From DATGJX01 sp035279385 (GTDB lineage Bacteria; Vulcanimicrobiota; Vulcanimicrobiia; Vulcanimicrobiales; Vulcanimicrobiaceae): DNA of 39,629 nucleotides. Below the pieces are notes generated by a model, which was given only the letters and a program-made list of their open reading frames with translations, ran no database searches and had not been told where the DNA came from. Shown here piece by piece: positions 1-7,859 of this stretch (positions within the stretch are counted from its first letter, which is position 1; every line of letters begins with the position of its first letter). Made by a program: the position numbers and the translations under genes. The DNA is taken from the NCBI GenBank assembly GCA_035279385.1, contig DATEHZ010000120.1, positions 1-39,629 of the forward strand, in the 5' to 3' direction.

Positions 1-50
1 GTTTCAAAGGCGCTCCGGCCCAGCCTGCGCGCGCCGCAATAATTGGTTCA

Positions 51-776
51 CTAACGTCCTACGTCTAAACGGGCTGCTAGGGCCGGCGGGAGATCGGCTT
101 CGACGATCTTCTGCTGCACCTGCGCGATCGGATAGTCGTAGCGTACCCATTCTATGGTGCGCTGCTCGTCGTCGAAAAACACGAAGCAGGCTTGCGGATT
201 CAGATCGCGCGGCTGACCGATGCTTCCGACGTCGACGATGTAGCGCACGCCGGGTGCGAGCACGATCTTGCCGCCGTGCTGCATGTGTTCGTGCGAAACG
301 CTGCCGTCGTGTTCGAGGGCGTAATACTCCGCAATATGCGTGTGCCCGATGAAAATCAGCGGCGCATCGGTTCGCTCGAATGCCGCCTTGGCGTGGCGCT
401 TGTCGAGCAGATATTCGAAATAGTGCACCGGCGCGCCGTGCACCATCAGGAACCCGGGCTGTCGAATCTCGTAACTCAGACCGTTGAGCCAGGCGATATG
501 CTCTTCATCGATGACGGTCTGCGTCCATTCGATGGCGCGGCGGGCGGCGGCGTTGAAATACTCGACGCCGAAATTGTCGACCGCCGCAACGTCGTGATTG
601 CCGAGCACCGTTTCCGCGGCGCGTTCGCGAATCATGCGTACGCACTCGTTCGGATTCGGCCCGTATCCGACGATGTCGCCCAGGCACAGCACTTTGTCGT
701 CGGGGCGCATCAGTGAAAACGCTTTTTGCAGCGATTCCTCGTTACCGTGAATGTCGGAGACGATCGCGTATCTCAC
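51..776 (-). CDS. Calcineurin-like metallophosphoesterase
   Basis: 241-residue cytoplasmic protein of the calcineurin-like (YfcE/MJ0936-type) phosphoesterase fold. The metal-binding motifs appear in order: SDIHGN near the N-terminus (Asp8, His10), GDIVGYGP (Asp34), GNHD (Asn60-His61), HGAP near residue 123 and GHTH near residue 153. These six sites are what the family uses to hold two metal ions for phosphodiester or phosphomonoester hydrolysis; the substrate cannot be read from the sequence. The GTG start at 776 overlaps the stop of the upstream aminotransferase in a GTGA arrangement, which implies translational coupling and fixes the start. It is the last gene of a moeA-aminotransferase-phosphoesterase unit. 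The open frame continues upstream into nonsense sequence opposite the aminotransferase; that extension is not coding. Confidence 0.9.
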   Translation of the reverse strand: MRYAIVSDIHGNEESLQKAFSLMRPDDKVLCLGDIVGYGPNPNECVRMIRERAAETVLGNHDVAAVDNFGVEYFNAAARRAIEWTQTVIDEEHIAWLNGLSYEIRQPGFLMVHGAPVHYFEYLLDKRHAKAAFERTDAPLIFIGHTHIAEYYALEHDGSVSHEHMQHGGKIVLAPGVRYIVDVGSIGQPRDLNPQACFVFFDDEQRTIEWVRYDYPIAQVQQKIVEADLPPALAARLDVGR

Positions 777-1801
777 CGGTCCACCTCGGCGATCACGGCC
801 CGCAGGCGCGCGCCGAATTCGACACGTTCCCGCGCCGTGCCGACGCTCACGCGAACGTACCGGTCGAGCGGCGGCGCACCGGGTTTGCGAATGAAGACGC
901 CGTGACCGAGCAGCCCGTTCATCACCGCCGTCGCACGCTCGCTGGTTGCGAAGTCGATGCAGACGAAATTCGTGTGGGAGCGCAGCGCGCCGGTTCCGAG
1001 TGAAGCGGCAATCGCGTAATAGTCCTCGCGGCCGCGCGCGACCTCCGCCACGACCTGCGCGCGAAAGGCTTCGTCTTCGACGGAAGCCAGCGCTCCGATC
1101 TGCGCGTTGCGGTTCACGCCGTAATGCAGGCGAATTTTTTGAAACGTCACCACGTTGCGCGGTGTGGAGATCATGTAGCCGACGCGCGCACCGGCCATGC
1201 CGTAGGCTTTCGAGAACGTGCGCACGCGCAGCAGCCGTCCGTGCAGCAGCGGCGGAAAATTGCGTTCTTCGTCGACGAAATCCGCATACGCCTCGTCCAA
1301 GAATAACAGCGTATTCGCCGGAAGCGCTTCGAAGAGGCGGACCACCTCGCTCGCCGGCTGCAGCGTTCCGCTCGGATTGTCGGGATTTGCGATATAGACG
1401 ATCGCCGGACGCAGTTCGTTCGCTCGCGCGACGAGCGCATCGAGGTCCACGCAGCCGTCGGCGCGGTATGGCACCGTTTCGAGCGTTCCGCCGAAGCCGG
1501 TCACGTGATAGCTGAACGTCGGATACGTGCCGCGCGTAGCGAGCGCGACGCTGCCGGGGGCGACGAACGCGCGCACGGCCAACCCCATGAGATCGTCGAT
1601 ACCCGAACCCACGCAGATGTTTTCGATGCCGCAGCCGTGACGAACGGCGAGCGCCGAGCGCAGGTCGTACGATTCGGGATCGCCGTACCACGAAATACGC
1701 GGCAGCTCGCGCGCCATGGCCTCCACCGCCTTGGGCGAAGGCCCGAAGGCGCTCTCGTTCGCGCCCAAGCGCAGCAGCGAGGCATGGCCGCCCTCGCGCA
1801 T
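773..1801 (-). CDS. hisC: Histidinol-phosphate aminotransferase-type PLP enzyme
   Basis: Fold-type I PLP aminotransferase, 342 residues from the ATG at 1801. Visible motifs are LGANESAFGPSP at the N-terminus, NPDNPSG (residues 139-145), DEAYADF (169-175) and the PLP lysine Lys198 in TFSKAYGMAGARVGY. This set is typical of HisC, which converts imidazole-acetol phosphate and glutamate to histidinol phosphate; related enzymes act on aromatic amino acids, so the substrate is inferred. The conserved family N-terminus (PFIGPEQL before the annotated Met) is encoded upstream in frame, yet no ATG, GTG or TTG lies between 1801 and the in-frame stop at 1925-1927. The real start is therefore probably a non-standard codon, for example ATT at 1894-1892 touching the moeA stop or CTG at 1864-1862. 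1801 is given as the nearest standard codon. It overlaps the phosphoesterase downstream by four bases. Confidence 0.88.
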   Translation of the reverse strand: MREGGHASLLRLGANESAFGPSPKAVEAMARELPRISWYGDPESYDLRSALAVRHGCGIENICVGSGIDDLMGLAVRAFVAPGSVALATRGTYPTFSYHVTGFGGTLETVPYRADGCVDLDALVARANELRPAIVYIANPDNPSGTLQPASEVVRLFEALPANTLLFLDEAYADFVDEERNFPPLLHGRLLRVRTFSKAYGMAGARVGYMISTPRNVVTFQKIRLHYGVNRNAQIGALASVEDEAFRAQVVAEVARGREDYYAIAASLGTGALRSHTNFVCIDFATSERATAVMNGLLGHGVFIRKPGAPPLDRYVRVSVGTARERVEFGARLRAVIAEVDR

Positions 1802-1893
1802 CAGCTGCTCCGGCCCGATGAACGGCGTAACGACAGGTATCGCCTCTATATGAGGCGCTGCCAGAAACTCCGCGTCGGCTTCTATATTGTTAA

Positions 1894-3132
1894 TCAGTAT
1901 CCACCAACCAGAAATCGCGTTACGTCAACCGGCGCACCCGCCGGAACCGTTTCTATCGTTTCGTCCAGGACCAGAAAACCGCTTGCGCGTCCGAGCAGGC
2001 TTACGGAACTCGAACGCAGCTCCAGCGGATACGCTATGCGGGCGCCTTCGGCCTCGTCCACCTTGACCGGTACGAACCAAGTCCAGCCCGAACGTTTGCG
2101 CACGGCCGCTCCCAGGCGCGCGACTTGCACGACGGGCAGCGCGGCGCGCCCGGCAAGGGCGCTGACGATCGGGGCGGCGACGGCCTCGAGGATCATGAGC
2201 GCGGAAGCGGGGTTTCCGGGAAGGCCGACGACCGGCTTTCCGTCCACGCACGCCAGCACCGTGGGTTTGCCGGGTTTGACCCGCAGTCCGTGAACGATAA
2301 CGCCCGGCGAGCCGAGTTGCGCGATGATTCGCGGGGTGAAGTCGCGCTCGCCCACGGACGAGCCGCCGGTGAGCACGACGCCCTCGCAGGTTGCCACGGC
2401 CTCGCGCAGCAGCGCTTCCAGACGAGCCGGGTCGTCCGGCGCGGTCGGCAGATGCCGGACCGCGGCGCCCAGGGCCTCCAGCGTTCCGGCGACCGCCCAG
2501 CGATTGGAATCGCGCACCTGCGCCGCCGTCGGCTGCGCGGTAAGTTCCACCAGTTCATCGCCGCTCGAGATCACCCCGATGACGGGGCGCCGGTAGACCG
2601 CGACGCTCGCGATGCCGAGCGTCGCCAAGACGCCGAGCTCCGCGCCGCCGATGCGGCGTCCGGGCTCGAGCAGCGTCTCGCCCGCGCGCATGTCCGAGCC
2701 GCTGGGCGTCACGCAGTCGCCCGCCGGCACGGCCGCGGCCACCTCGACGGATTCGCCGCTGCAGTCTGCGTCTTCAATCGGCACGACGGCGTCGGCACCC
2801 TCCGGCAGAACGCCGCCGGTGGGAATGCGCAGGGCGCTCTTTTCGGCCAGCACGCCGGTCCAGGCGTGCCCCATGCGAATCTCGCCCGCGACGTGCAGCC
2901 GCCCTGGCGTATCCGCGGAACGCACGGCAAATCCGTCCATTGCGGAACGCGGCGCAGCCGGATACGCGGCATCGCTGACGATGGGCTCGGCGAGAACGCG
3001 GCGCAGCGCGTGGTCGAGCTGCACGTATTCGGTTTGCGGCGAGCGCAACTGCGCGTGCGCGAAATAGAGCGTGAGCGCCTGCTCCGGCGCGAGGAGCGCG
3101 TCGGTCCGGAATCCAATGCGGCGATTTTCCAT
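1894..3132 (-). CDS. moeA: Molybdopterin molybdenumtransferase MoeA
   Basis: About 412 residues, the usual MoeA length. MoeA inserts molybdate into adenylated molybdopterin in the last step of molybdenum cofactor synthesis. Seen in the sequence: an N-terminal MoeA_N region with SAMDGFAVRS and the GGVLPEGADAVVP segment, the MoCF_biosynth domain with VISSGDELVE and TGGSSVGERDF, the GLPGNPASA loop, and a C-terminal MoeA_C beta domain. The start is chosen at the ATG at 3132 (another ATG lies at 3141). Longer in-frame sequence runs backwards through serS and is not protein-like. The start codon shares the bases CATG with the divergent serS start, leaving no intergenic space. The stop at 1896-1894 abuts the aminotransferase reading frame, suggesting one transcript. 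Confidence 0.93.
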   Translation of the reverse strand: MENRRIGFRTDALLAPEQALTLYFAHAQLRSPQTEYVQLDHALRRVLAEPIVSDAAYPAAPRSAMDGFAVRSADTPGRLHVAGEIRMGHAWTGVLAEKSALRIPTGGVLPEGADAVVPIEDADCSGESVEVAAAVPAGDCVTPSGSDMRAGETLLEPGRRIGGAELGVLATLGIASVAVYRRPVIGVISSGDELVELTAQPTAAQVRDSNRWAVAGTLEALGAAVRHLPTAPDDPARLEALLREAVATCEGVVLTGGSSVGERDFTPRIIAQLGSPGVIVHGLRVKPGKPTVLACVDGKPVVGLPGNPASALMILEAVAAPIVSALAGRAALPVVQVARLGAAVRKRSGWTWFVPVKVDEAEGARIAYPLELRSSSVSLLGRASGFLVLDETIETVPAGAPVDVTRFLVGGY

Positions 3133-4420
3133 GCTAGACATTGCTTTGATTCGTCGCGACCCCGATCGCGTGCGGCGCTCGGCGCGGCGCCGCGGACAAG
3201 ATCCGTCGTTCGTGGACGAGATTCTGCGCTTGGACGCGGAGTACCGCTCCGCGCTGACCGCCGTCGAAACGGCAAAGGCCGAGAAGAATCGGTTGTCTGC
3301 GGAGATCGGCAAGGCGGCCGACAAAGCGGCCGCGGCGCGCGAAGTGCGTCCGCAGCTCGACGAACTCTCGCAGCGCATCGAAGCGTCGGAAGCGCAGGCG
3401 CGCGCGCTCGGAATCGAAAGTCCCGAATCGCCGCTGCGCCAGCTGCTCACGCAATCGCCGAACGTGCTCGACGACTGCGTCCCGGACGGCAAGGACGAAA
3501 GCGACAACGTCGTCGTGCGCAGTTTCGGCACGCCGCCGGAATTCGATTTCGAACCGCAGCCGCATTGGGAACTCGGCGAACGTCTGGGCATTCTCGATTT
3601 CGAGCGCGCGGCGAAACTTTCGGGGAGCCGTTTTTCCGTGCTGCGCGGGGACGGCGCTCGTCTCTCTCGCGCGATCGTGCAATTCTTTCTCGATAGCGCG
3701 CAGCAGAACGGCTACACGGAGATCGCGCCGCCGATTCTGGTTTCGCGCCAGACGATGTGGAGCACGGGACAGCTCACCAAATTCGCCGACGCGATGTTCC
3801 AGGATCAAGATGCCGATCTGTTCATGATTCCGACGGCCGAAGTGCCGCTCACGGCGCTGCACGGCGACGAGATTCTGAGCCTCGAGCAGCTGCCGCTGCA
3901 GTACGCCGCCTACACGCCGTGCTTTCGTAAAGAGGCCGGCGCCGCGGGCAAAGACACGCGAGGCCTCATTCGCCAGCATCAGTTCGAGAAAGTCGAACTC
4001 GTATGGCTCACGACGCCGGAGCATTCGTTCGAAGCGCTGGAACTGCTCACGTCGCACGCGCAGGCGCTGCTTGCGGCGCTTGAACTGCCGCATCGCATCG
4101 TGTCCCTGTGCGCGGCCGACGTCGGTTTCAACGCGGCCAAAACATACGACCTCGAAGTCTGGCTGCCGAGCGCAAACGGCTACCGGGAGATCAGCTCCTG
4201 TTCGAACTGCACCGATTTTCAGGCGAGACGCTCGGCGATTCGCTTCCGCCGCGACGCGAAGGCGAAGCCCGAACTCGTGCATACACTCAATGGTTCGGGG
4301 CTTGCGGTGGGCCGGACGCTGCTTGCCGTGATGGAGAATTATCAGCAGGCCGACGGTTCCATCCGGGTGCCGGCCGCGCTGCGCGGCTATCTGGGCACGG
4401 ACGTTATTCGGGCTTCGTAA
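3131..4420 (+). CDS. serS: Seryl-tRNA synthetase
   Basis: 429 residues, full length for bacterial SerRS, which charges tRNA-Ser with serine. The N-terminus MLDIALIRRDPDRVR is the family start and selects the ATG at 3131 over the upstream ATG at 3116. Residues about 30-105 form the long antiparallel coiled-coil arm that reads the tRNA-Ser variable arm. The class II core follows: TAEVPLT, motif 2 with CFRKEAGAAGKDTRG near residue 263, and motif 3 with NGSGLAVGRTLLAVMENYQ near residue 387, including the ATP-binding Arg. Its 3' end overlaps the convergent small gene by 17 bases. The same window holds both a broken and an intact tRNA-Ser gene, substrates of this enzyme. Confidence 0.97.
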   Translation: MLDIALIRRDPDRVRRSARRRGQDPSFVDEILRLDAEYRSALTAVETAKAEKNRLSAEIGKAADKAAAAREVRPQLDELSQRIEASEAQARALGIESPESPLRQLLTQSPNVLDDCVPDGKDESDNVVVRSFGTPPEFDFEPQPHWELGERLGILDFERAAKLSGSRFSVLRGDGARLSRAIVQFFLDSAQQNGYTEIAPPILVSRQTMWSTGQLTKFADAMFQDQDADLFMIPTAEVPLTALHGDEILSLEQLPLQYAAYTPCFRKEAGAAGKDTRGLIRQHQFEKVELVWLTTPEHSFEALELLTSHAQALLAALELPHRIVSLCAADVGFNAAKTYDLEVWLPSANGYREISSCSNCTDFQARRSAIRFRRDAKAKPELVHTLNGSGLAVGRTLLAVMENYQQADGSIRVPAALRGYLGTDVIRAS

Positions 4421-4751
4421 GAAACTCGGCGAGCGCGCGCACGTACGGCGAGGGTTTCGCGGGCTCCGCCGATATGCCGCGCCGGCTTTCGATGAGGATG
4501 CGCGTACGATCGCCCTCCATGCGCGAGAGCGTGCACGTCAAACGCTCCGAATTGATGAGGCCGAACGTGGCTTCGATCGTGCCGCGCCGATCGTCGGCCT
4601 CACGCACGGCACCGCCCAAAACATCCTCGATTCCGCGTACGCATCGGTGAAACGCCTGCGCGTACGTCAAGTCCACGTCGACGGTTTGCGACGCGTGTGT
4701 GGCCACGCCCGGCGGTCGCTGCACGCGAAGCCACTCGCGTAAGAACTTCAC
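4404..4751 (-). CDS. Small conserved-type hypothetical protein
   Basis: 115 residues beginning VKFLREWLRVQRPP, family not recognised. No signal peptide or membrane segment. It has an amphipathic N-terminus, a central segment with DLTYAQAFHRCVRGIEDVLG, then an alternating pattern that could form a beta sheet (GTIEATFGL, LTCTLSRMEGDRTRILIES). The GTG start at 4751 overlaps the mgtC stop as GTGA, and this coupling is the reason for the start choice. Together with mgtC and the Crp-type regulator it probably forms one transcript. The 3' end overlaps serS on the opposite strand. Being last behind mgtC suggests an accessory role in the same process, but nothing in the sequence defines one. Confidence 0.7.
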   Translation of the reverse strand: MKFLREWLRVQRPPGVATHASQTVDVDLTYAQAFHRCVRGIEDVLGGAVREADDRRGTIEATFGLINSERLTCTLSRMEGDRTRILIESRRGISAEPAKPSPYVRALAEFLTKPE

Positions 4752-5422
4752 GATCCGAAAAACGGCGGTTCGCTTGCCTCGACTTTGCGCACACCCGGCA
4801 GCGCGCCGATCTCGCGGACGACTCCGCCGAGGGTGCGGCCGTGCGGCAGATCGACCACGTAGACCAGTTCCATAAGCTCGATGCCGTCCTCCGTGCGCAC
4901 GCTCGGCACGTCGGCGTCGTCGACGCGGATCTGTGCCGCGCGAATAATCTGCGCGATCTGCGCTCCGGAGTTCTCCGAAGCCGCGCACAAAACGCGCACG
5001 ACGTGTTTACGCGGCACCCGCAGCACCGACATGAGATTCGCATCCGAGAGACCCAGCGCGAAGAGGGTGATGGCCGTGATGAGCAGACCGACGAACAAAC
5101 CGAAACTCGACGAGTAGCCCATGTTCAATCCGACCGCTGCGGCCATCCATATACTCGCCGCGGTGGTCAAACCTTGCGCGGTACTGCCGCGGCGCACGAT
5201 CGCGCCCGCACCCAGAAAGCCGATGCCGACGACGACGTACGAGGGGATGCGCGTATCGTGCAAATGCGCGCCCATCGCGGTGAACGCGGCAGAGGCCGTT
5301 GCAACGAGCAAATGCGTGCGAAAACCGGCGGGTTTGGCTGCCGCTTGCCGCTGCACGCCGATAGCGCCGCCCAATATCGCTGCACCGGCGATACCGATTA
5401 GCGGCGAGAACGTGAATGCCAT
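4748..5422 (-). CDS. mgtC: MgtC/SapB family membrane protein
   Basis: 224 residues. The N-terminal two thirds carry the MgtC signature: GGAIGVQRQ, AGFRTHLLVATASAA, then GIGFLGAGAIVRRGST and LTTAASIWMAAAVGLNMGYSS, with about five membrane helices. Residues about 145-224 form a soluble C-terminal domain with an ACT-like beta-alpha-beta pattern. Family members are inner-membrane proteins linked to magnesium limitation and to modulation of ATP synthase or membrane potential; they are not proven transporters. It lies 13 bases downstream of the DUF2249-Crp regulator gene and overlaps the small gene behind it. Control by that regulator is likely but inferred. A separate magnesium riboswitch operon lies at the far end of this window. 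Confidence 0.9.
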   Translation of the reverse strand: MAFTFSPLIGIAGAAILGGAIGVQRQAAAKPAGFRTHLLVATASAAFTAMGAHLHDTRIPSYVVVGIGFLGAGAIVRRGSTAQGLTTAASIWMAAAVGLNMGYSSSFGLFVGLLITAITLFALGLSDANLMSVLRVPRKHVVRVLCAASENSGAQIAQIIRAAQIRVDDADVPSVRTEDGIELMELVYVVDLPHGRTLGGVVREIGALPGVRKVEASEPPFFGS

Positions 5423-5435
5423 GCGGCTGCGGAGG

Positions 5436-6368
5436 TTACGAGGCCTCTTCGATCATCGAGAGCAGCTTCGAACGATCGAGATAGCGGATGTGCCCGCGTT
5501 CGCGGCGCAGCGCTTGAACGCGTTCGAGCTCCGCAATCGCGCGCGCGGCAACCTCTTTCACCGTTCCGGCAGCGGCGGCGATCTGCGCCTGCGTCATCGT
5601 GGGAAGCGGCGGCAGCGCCGGATGTAATTCGCGTTCGGGCGCGGCGTACGGCAGCAGCGCGGACGCAACGCGTGCGATGATCGGCTGCGAAACCTGCGCG
5701 GCCAGCTCGCTCGCGAGCGATCGATTGCGTTGTGCGGCCGTCGCGCCCATCGCCATCAGGAAATCCGGTTCGCCCGTCGCGACCGCGCGCAATACGTCGA
5801 ACGGAACCGTGGCGTAGCGCGTGATCTTCGCGAGCGCTACGGTGCGGCCCATCGTCAAACCGTCGTCGAAGAACTCGGATTCGCCGAACGTCTCGTACGG
5901 GAATAAGTGGAAGAGCAAACGTTCCCGCGAGCCGGCGCCGACGAAGACCGCCATCGCACCTTCGATAACCAGACCGACCGTGGTGCAGCCGGCGTTTTCG
6001 GCGGAAATGATCTGCCCTTTGCGCGCGTTATGCTCGGTCATCGCTTCCGCAATCTTCGCGCGCGCGTTATCGCTTGCGCGCGAGAAGATCGAACTGCGGC
6101 GCAGCGCGGTCGAAAGCGACGACGCATGCGGGTCGACGTGCTGACGCGTGAGGCGCACGCGCCACTCCGACTCGCCGACGTGCCGGTGCTCGAACGAAAA
6201 TTCCCCGGGGCGAAGTTGCTCCAGGCGCGCCATGAGGGCGCGCGGGTCCACTTCAGTCACAAAATCGAACGAGTCGCCCGCAGCAAGATTGTCCGATTCT
6301 TCAAGCACCATAGAAGCGCGTTCCCAAACCGGAAGGCTGCGCAAATCCACTGGTTCGTGCGTCACCAT
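5436..6368 (-). CDS. DUF2249-Crp/Fnr fusion transcription regulator
   Basis: 310 residues with three parts. Residues about 8-75 match the DUF2249 pattern (VDLRSLPVWERASMVLEE, then LAAGDSFDFVTEVDPRALMARLEQLRPGEFSFEHRHVG, then EWRVRLTR). Residues about 85-200 are a cyclic-nucleotide-binding-type beta roll with GQIISAENAGCTTVGLVIEGAM and the FGESEFF turn. Residues about 215-300 are a Crp-type winged helix (MTQAQIAAAAGTVKEVAARAIAELERVQALRRERGHIRYLD). Crp family proteins are dimeric regulators; DUF2249 is often found with hemerythrin or nitrogen-oxide and redox proteins, so a redox or metal signal is possible, but no ligand is visible. The four Cys of Fnr are absent. It is the first gene of the mgtC unit, starting with ATG at 6368. 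Confidence 0.85.
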   Translation of the reverse strand: MVTHEPVDLRSLPVWERASMVLEESDNLAAGDSFDFVTEVDPRALMARLEQLRPGEFSFEHRHVGESEWRVRLTRQHVDPHASSLSTALRRSSIFSRASDNARAKIAEAMTEHNARKGQIISAENAGCTTVGLVIEGAMAVFVGAGSRERLLFHLFPYETFGESEFFDDGLTMGRTVALAKITRYATVPFDVLRAVATGEPDFLMAMGATAAQRNRSLASELAAQVSQPIIARVASALLPYAAPERELHPALPPLPTMTQAQIAAAAGTVKEVAARAIAELERVQALRRERGHIRYLDRSKLLSMIEEAS

Positions 6369-6450
6369 GACTCATCTCGCTTTCTCGCTCGCTCCGGTAG
6401 TCTCATCTTGCCGCGTAGCAACCGGGCGCCTTCGCGCGTTATGCGGGCGT

Positions 6451-6828
6451 ATGAGACACCTAATCCGCCCACTCGCCGCCGCATTCGGCCTGCTTTTGCC
6501 GGCCGCAGCCCCGGCGATCTCCGCCACGCAGCCCGCTTCGTACGATACCGCACTGACGGCCGTCTACGGATCGCCGTCCCCCTACACCGGAACGTTGAGA
6601 CTGACCGTCAGCTCGTCCGGGATCGTGCGCGGGTATTACTTCTCGTCCGACGGCACGGCAATGTTCGTCCCCGTGACCGGCGGCAAAAACGGCGACTCGA
6701 TCTGGTTCGATATCGGAGACGGCCGCATGTATCACGTCGACGGACGGGTAGAGGACGGCACGATCGTCGGCACCGCCTTCACGGGCGCCAACGAACCGTA
6801 TACGTTCGTCGCCAGGCCCGAGCGGTAG
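6451..6828 (+). CDS. Small secreted protein of unknown function
   Basis: 125 residues. An N-terminal signal peptide is clear: basic MRHLIRP, a hydrophobic stretch AAAFGLLLPAAAPA and a cleavage-like ISA site. The mature part is beta-rich with many Gly, Tyr and Ser (TGTLRLTVSSSGIVRGYYFS, MYHVDGRVEDGTIVG), like a short beta-sandwich or lipocalin-like module. No Cys and no lipobox, so it should be periplasmic or released. The ATG at 6451 is chosen because the signal peptide starts there; the longer frame upstream is antisense to the regulator gene. It is convergent with the cytochrome gene, which ends 6 bases away. Family not recognised. Confidence 0.72.
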   Translation: MRHLIRPLAAAFGLLLPAAAPAISATQPASYDTALTAVYGSPSPYTGTLRLTVSSSGIVRGYYFSSDGTAMFVPVTGGKNGDSIWFDIGDGRMYHVDGRVEDGTIVGTAFTGANEPYTFVARPER

Positions 6829-6834
6829 ACGCGT

Positions 6835-7350
6835 CTACGCCTTCACCTGCTGCCAGGCTTTTTGGGCGGCCGGCGGCAGGTGATCCATCCGCTTCAAAAA
6901 GAGCGTGAGCTGCCAGAGCTGCTTTTCGCCGAGCGTTTTTCCGAACGCCGGCATTCCCGTCCAGCGAATGCCGTGCCGCAGTTTCCAAAATATCACGCCG
7001 TCGGGATCGTCTTCCACGCCGTCGTTCGCGAGCTGCGGCGGATTCTGATAGAGCCCCTTGGCGATCTTCGTGGCGCTGCCGCTCGCATCGCCGTGGCAGA
7101 CCGCACAGTTCTGCGCGTAGAGTTTGATTGCGGCGAGCAGATTCTCGCCGGTCGGCGAGAGCGGATCCGTGAGGCGCGGCGCGCTGCGGCGCAGCGTTGC
7201 GTGCAGCGACGTCTGTGCGGCCCACTCTTCGAAGCGCGGCGGCTTCTCGTCGGCATTGGCGGGCAGTATACCGGTGCGAACGATCGCGTAAGCCGCGATT
7301 GCGGTCGCGGCCGCGGTAAAGAGTATTCCGAGCAAGACGCCTCTGAACAT
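6835..7350 (-). CDS. Membrane-anchored monohaem cytochrome c
   Basis: 171 residues. An uncleaved or signal-anchor helix at residues 3-25 places the rest in the periplasm. One haem-binding motif Cys82-Ala-Val-Cys-His86 (NCAVCHGDASG) and a likely axial Met133 in WTGMPAFG make it a class I cytochrome c. The C-terminal part (LGEKQLWQLTLFLKRM) is the usual last helix of cytochrome c6/cbb3-type domains. Such proteins shuttle electrons to terminal oxidases or nitrogen-oxide reductases. A strong ribosome site GGAGG at 7356-7360, five bases before the ATG, fixes the start. No oxidase gene is adjacent, so the partner is unknown. Confidence 0.9.
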   Translation of the reverse strand: MFRGVLLGILFTAAATAIAAYAIVRTGILPANADEKPPRFEEWAAQTSLHATLRRSAPRLTDPLSPTGENLLAAIKLYAQNCAVCHGDASGSATKIAKGLYQNPPQLANDGVEDDPDGVIFWKLRHGIRWTGMPAFGKTLGEKQLWQLTLFLKRMDHLPPAAQKAWQQVKA

Positions 7351-7406
7351 ACATGCCTCCGTTTGCCCAGAGGCTAAAGTTCACCGCTGAGGCTGTGCTG
7401 TGAACG

Positions 7407-7844
7407 TTAGGCGTCGGGACCCGTCTGCTGCGCACGCGCGGAGATCGCGCCCGAGCACTGTTTGACCAGGAGATCCAGCAGCGCCGTATCCTTCGCGCCG
7501 TACCCGGACCATTTGTTCGCCGCCTCATCGCCGATGGCGCGCACCTCGGCTTCTTTGCCGGGCACCACGCTCGTCGGCACGGCGCCCGTGAAGATCGAGC
7601 CGATTTTTCCGCCCAGATGTTGCTGCTGCGATGCGAGATACCCGGCTTCGATCGCTTCTTGCGTCGCCACTTGGATCGGCCACGGCCACGGATTGAGTCG
7701 ATCTTGCCGGTACCATGCGTACACGGCGTCTTTCACACTCTTGCCGTCCGCGACGCAGTCATACAGCGATGCGGCGAGACCGTCCGACGCGCCCGGCGAT
7801 CCCGTGCGCTCGGTCTGCACCCAACTGGTCGTGACGAAGAGCAC
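7407..7844 (-). CDS. C-terminal part of an interrupted hypothetical gene
   Basis: 145 residues from GTG at 7844. Family not recognised. It is helix-rich, with LAASLYDCVADGKSVKDAVYAWYRQD and an Ala/Gln-rich C-terminus, and has no signal peptide. It is in the same frame as the 63-residue ORF just upstream (7860-8051), separated only by a TAA and five codons. The junction reads smoothly across the stop: DEGAITL, stop, IASKKVLFVTTSWVQTE, as a beta strand would. The simplest view is one protein of about 214 residues broken by a single nonsense change (CAA to TAA would do it). Alternatively these are two coupled genes; no ribosome site is evident before the GTG, only an A-rich run. Confidence 0.5.
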   Translation of the reverse strand: MLFVTTSWVQTERTGSPGASDGLAASLYDCVADGKSVKDAVYAWYRQDRLNPWPWPIQVATQEAIEAGYLASQQQHLGGKIGSIFTGAVPTSVVPGKEAEVRAIGDEAANKWSGYGAKDTALLDLLVKQCSGAISARAQQTGPDA

Positions 7845-7859
7845 TTTTTTCGATGCAAT

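Noticed and set aside
777..1691. Long open frame extending the phosphoesterase upstream
   Set aside because: It is Arg/Ala-rich, antisense-like and lies over the aminotransferase gene; the phosphoesterase fold begins at 776.
1894..3591. MoeA extended to 565 residues
   Set aside because: The extra 150 residues run antisense through serS and are Ser/Arg-rich low-quality sequence; MoeA proper begins near 3132.
2125..3696. Long plus-strand ORF opposite moeA
   Set aside because: Arg/Ala/Gly-rich shadow of moeA with no motif; typical of high-GC antisense frames.
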